From: Verrucomicrobiota bacterium | GTDB lineage: Bacteria > Verrucomicrobiota > Verrucomicrobiia > Methylacidiphilales > Verrucolacustridaceae | Length of the DNA stretch: 10,861 nucleotides | Assembly (NCBI GenBank): GCA_010031845.1 | Contig: RGYX01000019.1 | Coordinates: 1-10,861, forward strand | Direction: 5' to 3' | Shown: positions 1-8,033 of the stretch, piece by piece | Layout of the letters: each line of letters opens with the position of its first letter | Position numbering within the stretch: the first letter of the stretch is position 1 | The notes under the pieces: model-generated | Told to the model about the DNA's origin: nothing | The model's input: the letters and a program-made list of their open reading frames with translations, nothing else | The model's database searches: none | Program-made: the position numbers and the translations under genes

Positions 1-431
1 CGAGGAGCGCAAAACCTGCGGAAGAATGATGAGCCGGAAGATCTGAAAATGTCCAAATCCCTGCGCCTGGGCGGCTTCGATTTCGGCGGGATCCAGTCCG
101 TGGAAGGCCGTCGTCAAATATGCGGCATTGTAAGCCGCCACGTTCAGGGTGAAGCCGATGACCGCCACCCAAAAAGGCGGGATCTTCAGCCCCCACTGGG
201 GCAATCCGTAGTACATGAGAAAAAGCAACACAATCAGGGGGGTGCCGATGAAAAAGGAAATATAGGCCCGGGTGACGGTTTGGATGATTCGATGGCGGCC
301 GACGGACAGATAAAAAACCAGAGCCCCGTCACGCTGATGACCACCGTCAACTCCAAGGTCTGACGCAACCCCGCCAGAATCAGGGGAAGTTGATCCAGAA
401 GATCCCGCTGGAAGGATGTCCAGCCTCCCAT
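1..431 (-). pseudogene. Second amino acid ABC importer permease, frameshifted and cut by window edge
   Basis: This is a membrane permease of the HisM/GlnP type, the fourth gene of the importer cluster. The start at 431 lies 5 nt after the ATPase stop and follows a GGAAGGAG ribosome site inside the ATPase 3' end. From 431 to about 330 the frame encodes an N-terminus with the family-typical segment GLRQTLELTVVISVTG. It then runs into nonsense and a stop near 234. The adjacent frame, from about 318 to position 1, clearly continues the protein: RAYISFF, IGTPLIVLLFLMYYGLP and the EAA-loop EAAQAQGFGHFQIF. One base (modulo 3) is missing near the C-run at 324-327 or the A-run at 312-317. Compared from memory with typical family spacing, about four residues also seem absent, so a deletion of around 13 nt is possible. 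The C-terminus lies outside the window. A true pseudogene and a sequence error cannot be told apart here. Confidence 0.8.
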
Positions 432-436
432 GCCGT

Positions 437-1165
437 TTACTCCTTCCCCCCAAAAAACGTCCGCACCCGGGGATCCGCATGATCCCGGGCCAGATGCCGA
501 ATCTTTTCCTCCGCCCGAACCACGCCCCGATCCAAAAAGACCACCTTCTCGGAAATCTGGCTGGCCAAGGCCAGATCGTGGGTGACACAAAGCATGGTGA
601 CCCCTTCCCGGTTCAAACGAGTGAAGAGTTCAGCCACCTCCCTCACCATCACGGGATCCAGGGCTGAGGTCGGCTCGTCGAAAACCACCACCGCCGGATC
701 CATGGCGAGGGCCCGCGCGATGGCTACCCGCTGTTTCTGACCGCCTGAAATTTGCGCGGGATATTTGTGCCGGTGGGCCTCCATATCGAGATGTTTCAAC
801 TGGGCCAGGGCCTTCTCCTCGGCCTCCGACCGTTTCATACCCCGAAGCTTCCGCAAGCCCAACGAAACGTTGTCCAAAACGGTCAGATGCCGGTACAGGG
901 CAAACTGCTGGAAGACGAACCCGATATTTTGCCGCAACGCCCGCACCTCAACGTTCGGCCCAAGGATATTCTCCCCCCGGAAATGAATCTCTCCCGAGGT
1001 CGGTTCCACCAAACGGTTAAGACAACGCAGCAGGGTCGACTTTCCACAACCCGAGGGACCCATCACCACCTTTAGATCCCCTTTTTGCACCTCCAAATTG
1101 ACGCCCTGGAGAACCGTATGGGTTCCAAAGGTTTTCACCAAGTCACGGATTTGGATCAGGGCCAT
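437..1165 (-). CDS. Polar amino acid ABC importer ATP-binding protein (GlnQ/HisP family)
   Basis: This cytoplasmic ATPase powers the adjacent importer. At 242 residues it has the usual length for the family. All nucleotide-binding motifs are intact: Walker A GPSGCGKST at residues 36-44, Q-loop glutamine Q86 in FVFQQFALY, signature ISGGQKQR at 139-146, Walker B VVVFDEPTSALD at 159-170 with catalytic E164, and the switch histidine H196 in VTHDL. FALYRHLTVLDNV and DEPTSALDP are characteristic of the polar amino acid uptake family. The ATG lies one base beyond the TAA of the upstream permease gene, with GGAG about ten bases ahead, so translation is probably coupled. The second permease follows 5 nt downstream. 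The family assignment is firm; the specific amino acid cannot be read from the ATPase. Confidence 0.96.
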   Translation of the reverse strand: MALIQIRDLVKTFGTHTVLQGVNLEVQKGDLKVVMGPSGCGKSTLLRCLNRLVEPTSGEIHFRGENILGPNVEVRALRQNIGFVFQQFALYRHLTVLDNVSLGLRKLRGMKRSEAEEKALAQLKHLDMEAHRHKYPAQISGGQKQRVAIARALAMDPAVVVFDEPTSALDPVMVREVAELFTRLNREGVTMLCVTHDLALASQISEKVVFLDRGVVRAEEKIRHLARDHADPRVRTFFGGKE

Positions 1166-1166
1166 C

Positions 1167-1820
1167 TTAGTTCGTCTCCATTCCCGGGATCTGATGCCGC
1201 CGCTCCAGCCATTGAACTCCGGTCAGGAGAACCCGATAGATGGCGAAATACAGCATGCCAACCGCCAGATAGATCTCGATTCCCCTTAGGGTGGTGGCCG
1301 TCAAGGTCATGGCTTGTTTGGTGATTTCCGGAATCCCCACCGTGTAGGCAAAGGGTGAATATTTCAGGATGGAGGTGAACTCGTTGACCATGCCGGGAAC
1401 GGCAAAACGGAACATCTGCGGCAGTTCGATGTGCAGGAAGACCTGCAACCGACTCATGCCCATCGCCTCGGCAGCGAGGATTTCCGACCCGTCCACCGAA
1501 TCCAAGGCACCACGAAAAACCTCCGCCAGGTAGGCAGAGGCAATCAGCCCTAGGCTTAGGGCCATCGCCGGAAGAGGACTGACCTTCAGTCCGAGGCTAG
1601 GCAGCCCGAAATAGACCATGAACAGCATCACCAAAACCGGAATCCCCCGGAAGACATAGGTATATCCATCGAGAATCGAAGTCAGGATCGGTGACCCCAT
1701 CCGGCGCAACCCCGCGACGGCCAAACCCACTGCCATCCCCGTGGCACTACAAACCAGGGTCACCCATAAGGTGTAGACCAAGCCCTGCGCCAGCTGAGCC
1801 AGGATATTCCAAAAACTCAC
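1167..1820 (-). CDS. Polar amino acid ABC importer permease (HisM/GlnP family)
   Basis: This 217-residue inner-membrane permease has about five hydrophobic spans. The N-terminal part carries the family motif YVFRGIPVLVMLFMVYFGLP around residues 54-73. The cytoplasmic EAA loop, which docks on the ATPase, is at about 117-135 (AAEAMGMSRLQVFLHIELPQ). A periplasm-facing segment with PFAYTVGIPEI follows, and a basic C-terminus ends the protein. The start is a GTG at 1820, 20 nt after the binding-protein stop, with AGGA about 12 nt upstream, so initiation looks weak and may depend on coupling. The stop is one base before the ATPase start. With the damaged permease at 1-431 this would make a heterodimeric importer. 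If that partner is truly broken, a homodimer of this protein might suffice, but that is inference. Confidence 0.94.
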   Translation of the reverse strand: MSFWNILAQLAQGLVYTLWVTLVCSATGMAVGLAVAGLRRMGSPILTSILDGYTYVFRGIPVLVMLFMVYFGLPSLGLKVSPLPAMALSLGLIASAYLAEVFRGALDSVDGSEILAAEAMGMSRLQVFLHIELPQMFRFAVPGMVNEFTSILKYSPFAYTVGIPEITKQAMTLTATTLRGIEIYLAVGMLYFAIYRVLLTGVQWLERRHQIPGMETN

Positions 1821-1840
1821 GTGTGACGAAATTCCTGCCC

Positions 1841-3617
<1,777 letters not shown>

Positions 3618-3621
<4 letters not shown>

Positions 3622-4646
3622 TCCTCCGGCAGAGCCTCCGTTGCCCCCTCCGTCACCGTGGCCCGCCAACTCTCCTCAAAAGGATCCGGCACCGGCTCGG
3701 CCGAAACCTCCGCCACCACCTCCTCCACCTCCCTTTGCGCCTCCTCTTTCCATTTTTCCCAATCCCGGCCCCGGCCTCTCCCCTTCATTTTTTCCTCCAT
3801 CACCACCAGACAATCCCGGCCCCGGCTGGAACTCCTCAGCTTTTCGTCCACATACCGGCCGTCGTCATGCTCCCCGTGGCCGCATAGGCGCAACAAGCGC
3901 CCCACCACCAGCTGCGGACCGGCTCCGTCCCTGGCTCTTTGCACCGCCCGTCCCACCACTTCGAGACAGAGTTCGGGATCCGTTCCATCCAATCCGTGTC
4001 CCTCAATCCCGTAGCCTTTGGCCCTTTCCAAAAGATCCGTGCATGCATATTGCCGTTGGTTGGGGGTGGAGTAAGCATACCCGTTGTCCGCCACCACGGT
4101 GACCAGGGGAAGTTTTTCCACTGCCGCCAGATTCAGTCCCTCGTGGAAAGATCCCGTCGAGGTCGCCCCGTCCCCCACGCAAGTCAGCCCCACGCCCCCT
4201 TTTTCGCCGCGCATCCTCTTCGCAAACAAAACCCCGACGGTGGCCGACAACATCGCCCCGAGATGGCTGATCATGGGCAGAATTCCACGCGAAAGATCCC
4301 CCCGGTGGATGTTCCCGTCGCGCCCCTTCATCGGCCCCATTCGGGACCCAAGGTACGTTCTCACCGCATCGATCAATGGCTCACCGAAAGCCAACCTTCC
4401 CGCCATGTCCCGGATCAGGGGAGCAAACACATCCCCCTGCTTTAGGGAAACTCCGCCGGCGGCACTCAGCCCCTCCTGGCCCTTGCCCAAATAAACCCCA
4501 CCCACAATTCTCCCCGCCCGGTAAAGACTGGCCAATTTGTCTTCCACCGTCCGGGCACGGAGCATTGCTCGTCCCAGGTTCTCCGTGATATCCGTCTTGA
4601 GATGGGGGGCGCTCATCGCCTTCGGCCCGGCCGTTCGGGTAGCCAT
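3618..4646 (-). CDS. 2-oxoacid dehydrogenase E1 component, alpha subunit
   Basis: This 342-residue protein carries the thiamine-diphosphate pyrophosphate-binding half of the E1 heterotetramer. GKGQEG lies at 55-60 and GRDGNIHRGD at 108-117. The cofactor motif runs from VGDGA (157-161) to ADNGYAYST (186-194), with D159, N188 and Y190 in the metal-ligating positions. The loop LLRLCGHGEHDD (251-262) precedes a Glu- and Lys-rich C-terminal tail. That tail contains two copies of a 16-bp direct repeat, each encoding part of an RGRD segment. The ATG at 4646 has GGGAG abutting it; a second ATG at 4616 has GAAGG two bases upstream. Both ribosome sites are poorly spaced, so the start is uncertain by ten residues. 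It is the first gene of the alpha-beta pair. No E2 or E3 gene lies in the window. Confidence 0.94.
3760..3826. repeat. 16-bp in-frame direct repeat in E1 alpha C-terminus
   Basis: CAATCCCGGCCCCGGC occurs exactly at 3760-3775 and again at 3811-3826. The spacing of 51 nt is 17 codons, so both copies are read in the same frame and both encode an RGRD-type segment of the E1 alpha tail. It may be a trace of a small tandem duplication or chance in a strongly skewed, pyrimidine-rich stretch (plus-strand view, about 3640-3830). Confidence 0.7.
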
Positions 4647-4819
4647 CTCCCTAAACTACCCCGCCCGGCCTTCCCGCCAAGCCCGCGGGCAGTGGGTTGC
4701 AGACTGTCTGGCAGTATGGGAGAAATAGAAGAGATAGCGATTTCGTCTTTAGTTATGGCGGGAACAATGAAACTTCTCGGCTTGATACGTGGCTAAAGAC
4801 TAAACCGCCAAAAGCCTAA
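4647..4819. promoter_or_regulatory. Gap upstream of E1 genes with several dyad symmetries
   Basis: This 173-nt gap must hold the E1 operon promoter, unless transcription reads through from the cyclic-nucleotide-binding gene. It contains a perfect GCCCGCGGGC palindrome (4681-4690), an interrupted dyad CAGAC-T-GTCTG (4700-4710), and a wider perfect 8-bp inverted repeat, GTCTTTAG (4745-4752) with CTAAAGAC (4793-4800). I could not fix a convincing -35/-10 pair. The dyad at 4700-4710 sits about 55 nt before the E1 alpha start and could be an operator. That is inference from symmetry alone. Confidence 0.3.
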
Positions 4820-5302
4820 CTAGACCGCCCAACCGGCGTACATTTTCTCCAAAGCCGACCGCAAACCCGCTTCCGTTTTGGGTTCCCCGAAGGCCCCCTG
4901 ATAGACAGGTAACTTTTCCAGGAGCCGCACCAAACGCCGGGCTAGGGATTCCAGCATCTGACGTTGGAATTTACCCTTGGCCCCGACCCCTCCCCCCAGC
5001 AGACCCTTGACCCGGCTCGCCGGAATCACCAAGGCCTCCACTTTTCCTTCCGCTACCACCGTGGCCGAGCGCCGGCCCCCCGTGAGAATGGCCAACTCAC
5101 CGATCAATTCACCCGCGCCCAGCTTGGCCAACACGAGGGGATCCCGGCCTTGAATCCGCTTCTCCACCCGGGCCCGTCCCGATAAAATCACCAGCAGATC
5201 CTTCGGCAAGCCACCCTCCACCACCATGATCTCTCCCTGGGTAAAAACCTTCGGCTTCGCGCCGGGAAAAATCCCCTGCCATCCGCTGCGTCCCATTTTC
5301 AT
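4820..5302 (-). CDS. Stand-alone cyclic nucleotide-binding domain protein (Crp-like sensor fold, no HTH)
   Basis: Residues about 18-105 of this 160-residue protein form a Crp/PKA-type cyclic nucleotide-binding beta-roll. It opens with PKVFTQGEIMVVEGG, followed by DLLVILSGRARVEK (35-48). The phosphate-binding cassette IGELAILTGGRRSATV lies at 67-82, with E69 and R78 in the positions that hold the ribose hydroxyl and the cyclic phosphate. Ligand binding is therefore plausible. The remaining C-terminal 55 residues are short and helical-looking (QMLESLARRLVRLLEKL) with no recognisable helix-turn-helix, so this is not a typical Crp/Fnr regulator. It probably acts by protein contact, or has a role I cannot name. 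The ATG at 5302 follows AAAGGGAAAG. The gene is divergent from the CDF gene 45 nt away and lies upstream of the E1 genes on the same strand. Confidence 0.88.
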   Translation of the reverse strand: MKMGRSGWQGIFPGAKPKVFTQGEIMVVEGGLPKDLLVILSGRARVEKRIQGRDPLVLAKLGAGELIGELAILTGGRRSATVVAEGKVEALVIPASRVKGLLGGGVGAKGKFQRQMLESLARRLVRLLEKLPVYQGAFGEPKTEAGLRSALEKMYAGWAV

Positions 5303-5347
5303 CTTTCCCTTTCTACCCGAAAGCCCTTCTCTTCACCAGCCTCACTC
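5303..5347. promoter_or_regulatory. 45-nt divergent gap between CNBD and CDF genes
   Basis: The two divergent starts at 5302 and 5348 are only 45 nt apart, so their promoters must overlap each other or the neighbouring coding sequences. The gap is pyrimidine-rich on the plus strand. It supplies AAAGGG to the minus-strand gene but no Shine-Dalgarno sequence to the plus-strand CDF gene, which may be leaderless or weakly translated. No clear promoter hexamers were found. Confidence 0.3.
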
Positions 5348-6232
5348 ATGAATCCCCCCATCTCCAACGGCACCCGGGAACGCAGCCTCCAGATGGCCCT
5401 CCTCTTCTGCCTGCTGGATCTGGCACTTATGGGCACCGCCGCCTGCTTTTCCAACTCCGTGACCATCCTCAGCGACCTGCTCAAGGAATTCACCGATTTC
5501 CTCTCCGTGCTGGCCGCTTTCCTCACCCTTCGCGCCGTCCAGCGCTCCCCTGATCACCGCTTCACCTACGGCATCGGAAAACTGGAAAATCTCGTGAGCC
5601 TTACCATCGGGCTGATCATGCTGTTCTCCGCCCTCTTCGTCTCCTGGCGTGCTTCCGTTCATTTGGCCCATCCCCGCGTGGCTCATGGAACCCTCCCCGG
5701 GATCCTGATTTTTAGCCTCTACACCCTCATCGGCTACGGAATCTATTTCCGCACGCGGTTTCTGGCCGGCCGGCAACCCTCCGTCATCATGAAATCCCAG
5801 TCCAGTCTGTGGTTCTCCAAAGCCAGCTTTGACGCCGCCATGGGGGCCGCCCTGACCTTGGCCTATCTATTTCGCACCGAAAAATGGAGTTGGTATCTTG
5901 ACCCGCTCGCTTCCTTGGTCGGCGTCCTGTTTATGCTCCACGCCGCTTGGGCCATGGCCTCTTCCTCGGTGGGAGACCTGCTCGATGCCACCGTAGAGGA
6001 GACCACCCAGTTGCGCATCCTCAACCAACTGGTTCGGCATATCGATGATTACGAAAAACTCCACAAGATCCGCAGCCGCCGCTCTGGACCCCATCTCTAC
6101 TTGGAGATTTTTCTGGAGTTTCACCCCGAACTGAAAATGGCCGAAGTCGACCAGAAGATTCGACACCTGCGACAAGCCATCAGCGAATCCATTCCCGGGG
6201 CAAACGTCTCCATCCTCCCCCACGCCCCGTAG
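5348..6232 (+). CDS. Cation diffusion facilitator family transporter with atypical metal sites
   Basis: This 294-residue inner-membrane protein has the CDF layout: about six hydrophobic spans (roughly residues 15-33, 38-62, 81-101, 114-134, 159-176, 184-206) followed by a cytoplasmic ferredoxin-like domain. PDHRFTYGIGKLENL (68-82) matches the TM2-TM3 loop of the family, and YLDPLASLVGVLF matches TM6. By hand alignment to E. coli YiiP/FieF, the site A motif D/HxxxD of TM2 is K46xxxD50, and HxxxD of TM5 is K158xxxD162. The loop histidines of site B are replaced by F72 and I76. The aspartates remain. Metal transport is therefore not assured; the lysines could pair with the aspartates in place of a cation. 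Family membership is firm, substrate unknown. A hairpin follows the stop. Confidence 0.92.
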   Translation: MNPPISNGTRERSLQMALLFCLLDLALMGTAACFSNSVTILSDLLKEFTDFLSVLAAFLTLRAVQRSPDHRFTYGIGKLENLVSLTIGLIMLFSALFVSWRASVHLAHPRVAHGTLPGILIFSLYTLIGYGIYFRTRFLAGRQPSVIMKSQSSLWFSKASFDAAMGAALTLAYLFRTEKWSWYLDPLASLVGVLFMLHAAWAMASSSVGDLLDATVEETTQLRILNQLVRHIDDYEKLHKIRSRRSGPHLYLEIFLEFHPELKMAEVDQKIRHLRQAISESIPGANVSILPHAP

Positions 6233-6234
6233 CA

Positions 6235-6263
6235 CCTCGCAAAGTTGCGAGGCCGAATCTTTT
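6235..6263 (+). terminator. Probable rho-independent terminator after the CDF gene
   Basis: CCTCGCA (6235-6241) and TGCGAGG (6246-6252) form a perfect 7-bp stem with loop AAGT, beginning 2 nt after the CDF stop codon. A short TCTTTT tract follows after seven bases. The stem is good but the U-tract is short and offset. The position between convergent genes supports a terminator role. On the opposite strand the hairpin has no U-tract. Confidence 0.6.
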
Positions 6264-6287
6264 CCTAATCTTAATCCTAATCCTAAT
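6264..6287. repeat. Telomere-like hexamer tandem repeat (CCTAAT)4
   Basis: Four hexamers lie end to end: CCTAAT, CTTAAT, CCTAAT, CCTAAT. On the other strand this reads ATTAGG with one ATTAAG variant. It sits between the CDF terminator and the convergent hldD stop. It is a simple period-6 repeat in a short AT-rich spacer. Confidence 0.85.
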
Positions 6288-6298
6288 CAAACAACGGT

Positions 6299-7258
6299 TT
6301 ACTTTTTCTTCTTAGTGGAAATCTTTGCGCGTCCCCTTGTCAGCCAACCCGACTGGAAATAATCGTCTAGTCCTTTTTCGAGGGTGAACTTCGGCTCAAT
6401 GTTGAGATCCCGCCGGGTGGCCGACATGTCCGCCTCGGTGTGGGTTTGGTAAAAGGGATAGGGGCAATCGAAATATTCGGGCCTCAACTTCGTGCCTAGG
6501 ACACGATTCAATCCATCCACCATCTCGTTGAAACTCCTCGGCTGTCCGGACCCCGCATTCCACACCCCGCTCTTGCCCGCCTTCATGGCCGCCAGAGTGA
6601 AGGAGACAATGTCCTTCACATAAACGAAATCGCGCCTCTGCTCCCCATGCTTGAAAATTCGGGGCCGCTTGCCCAGCAGCATCTGCCCCGCCAGGTGCCA
6701 CGCCATGCTGGCCGGCACGCCTTTGTGTCCCTCCCGGGGGCCGTAGACATTGAAATAACGTAACCCCGCAATCTGCCAGGACGGCTCCTCCGCCTGCATT
6801 TTACGGGCGAGATTTTCCAACTGCACCTTGGAAAAAGCATAGGCGTTGGCCGGCGCGAGCGGATCCCCAATCCGATTCACTCCGGCTCGAATTCCGTAGG
6901 TCGCCGCACTGGAGGCATAGACGATCGGGGTTTTGGCCGGCCTTAGATAATCCAGCAACCGGCGGAACCCCTCCACGTTGTCATGGGTCTGGACCTTTTG
7001 ATCCAAAAGGGTCGTGTCCGTGATCGAAGCCAAGTGAAACATCGCATCCGGCCTCTTGCCCCCAAACTGCCCCTCCCAATCCAGACGAGAAATATCCGCC
7101 GCCACAAAATCGCCCTTAAACCCCTCCAAATTCGGAAAAGAACCACTCCTAAAATCGTCCAGAACCGTCAAGCAAGCGGATGGATACTCCTCCTGGAGGG
7201 CGAAAACCAAGTTGGACCCGATAAACCCACCACCCCCTGTGATCCAAATACTCTTCAT
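6299..7258 (-). CDS. hldD: ADP-L-glycero-D-manno-heptose 6-epimerase
   Basis: HldD (RfaD) epimerises ADP-D-glycero-D-manno-heptose to the L-glycero form, the last step in making the heptose donor for the LPS inner core. It acts in the cytoplasm with NADP. This 319-residue extended short-chain dehydrogenase shows the N-terminal Rossmann motif TGGGGFIGSN (7-16, GxxGxxG), SSAATYG at 116-122, and the catalytic pair Y140 and K144 in YAFSK. RYFNVYGPREGHKG (167-180) is nearly diagnostic for HldD, and RDFVYVKDI lies at 209-217. YQTHTEADMS (270-279) corresponds to the family's substrate-binding RYQAFTQADL region. The C-terminus ends in a short lysine tail. No Shine-Dalgarno sequence precedes the ATG at 7258. 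The gene is divergent from the PagL-like gene, which also concerns LPS. A related heptose or UDP-sugar epimerase is possible but less likely. Confidence 0.9.
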   Translation of the reverse strand: MKSIWITGGGGFIGSNLVFALQEEYPSACLTVLDDFRSGSFPNLEGFKGDFVAADISRLDWEGQFGGKRPDAMFHLASITDTTLLDQKVQTHDNVEGFRRLLDYLRPAKTPIVYASSAATYGIRAGVNRIGDPLAPANAYAFSKVQLENLARKMQAEEPSWQIAGLRYFNVYGPREGHKGVPASMAWHLAGQMLLGKRPRIFKHGEQRRDFVYVKDIVSFTLAAMKAGKSGVWNAGSGQPRSFNEMVDGLNRVLGTKLRPEYFDCPYPFYQTHTEADMSATRRDLNIEPKFTLEKGLDDYFQSGWLTRGRAKISTKKKK

Positions 7259-7385
7259 TGTTTTTAAACTTATATAGATAAAAAGTTATTCCCAAACAGG
7301 AAAATCTTCTCTAGAAAAAATAAAGCCAATTCCATATGTGGTATCCATGACTCTACTCACCAAGTGTTTAAGATCGGCCAGAGAG
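7259..7385. promoter_or_regulatory. AT-rich divergent promoter region between hldD and the PagL-like gene
   Basis: This gap separates two divergent starts and is much richer in A+T than the flanking genes, with TATATAGATAAAA around 7271-7283 and a run of A at 7314-7320. On the minus strand TATATAAG lies close ahead of hldD and could be its -10 element, but no well-spaced -35 was found. Promoters for both genes are expected here. If the PagL-like protein starts at an earlier in-frame codon (GTG 7338 or ATG 7347), the gap is shorter. Confidence 0.4.
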
Positions 7386-8033
7386 ATGCAAAAACATCTT
7401 CTCAAGACCTGTCTTTTTATTACTTTTTGGTCTTTAGTCACAACTTGTTGGTCCGGCACAGAGATCTCGAAAGGCCCTTCCACCTCTCCTTCTCCCGATA
7501 CCGTGACGACCTCATCCCTTTTTGGAGAAGACGTGGTCAGCTTGTCAGCCGAAACGGCTGGTCTCTTTTCAATTAACAACTCCAACAATTACCGTTATCT
7601 CCCCCAACTCATCACGGTTGGGTGGCAACTGGATGAAATCGGGAATGAGGGATGGAACCGGGGAAACACCGAGTTTCTCTTCAGCGGGATGTATGCCCCT
7701 GTCATCCACGGCCCCAATCCTTGGTTTACCGGCGGCCTTTTTGGTCCTCGCTATAACTTCATTCAGGAAGGCTGGCCAGTCATCCCCTATCTCGAATCCC
7801 GGGTCGGCTTCATGTTCACCGATGCCACGGGTGCTCCCAACTCCCAAGGCCAGGACTTCTGCTTCAGCTTCGAGATCGGAATTGGGGTACGCATTCCGGT
7901 CATGGATCAACTCTCGGTTAATGTGGGCGCCATGTACCAGCACATCTCCAACGGCGGCCTCTCGGAACCGGAACACGAAAATGTCGGCCTAGACTCGATC
8001 GGCCCCACCCTCTCCGTTACCTGGGCGTTTTAG
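7386..8033 (+). CDS. PagL-like lipid A 3-O-deacylase (acyloxyacyl hydrolase), outer membrane
   Basis: PagL-family proteins are outer-membrane beta-barrels that remove the 3-O acyl chain of lipid A. I start the protein at ATG 7386 because the next 23 residues make a good signal peptide (QKHLLKTCLF, a hydrophobic core, ending CWSG) and GAGAG precedes it; GTG 7338 and ATG 7347 are in-frame alternatives. The 215-residue product has amphipathic strands and ends in aromatic F, as expected for a barrel. The active-site segment YQHISNGGLSEP carries H186 and S188, matching the catalytic His and Ser of Pseudomonas PagL. The third residue, Glu in that enzyme, falls at D203 in VGLDSIGP after a two-residue longer loop. 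Family membership is clear, activity likely but unproven. The gene is divergent from hldD, another LPS gene. Confidence 0.87.
   Translation: MQKHLLKTCLFITFWSLVTTCWSGTEISKGPSTSPSPDTVTTSSLFGEDVVSLSAETAGLFSINNSNNYRYLPQLITVGWQLDEIGNEGWNRGNTEFLFSGMYAPVIHGPNPWFTGGLFGPRYNFIQEGWPVIPYLESRVGFMFTDATGAPNSQGQDFCFSFEIGIGVRIPVMDQLSVNVGAMYQHISNGGLSEPEHENVGLDSIGPTLSVTWAF

Noticed and set aside
311..318. Programmed -1 ribosomal frameshift at the T-run in the second permease
   Set aside because: The codon phase does not match the classical X-XXY-YYZ pattern, no stimulatory structure was obvious, and family spacing suggests several residues are missing as well, which a slip would not explain.
3622..3669. A longer start for the E1 beta subunit at 3669
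   Set aside because: It adds only a Gly-rich segment and overlaps the alpha gene by about 50 nt. The start at 3621 with the ATGA overlap gives the family-typical N-terminus.
4716..4796. A 26-codon plus-strand ORF (MGEIEEIAISS) in the gap upstream of the E1 genes
   Set aside because: It has no Shine-Dalgarno sequence and is very short, and nothing beyond chance openness supports it.
6264..6287. CRISPR or true telomere interpretation of the hexamer repeat
   Set aside because: There are only four units with no spacers, and it is internal to the sequence between two genes; a simple sequence repeat is sufficient.
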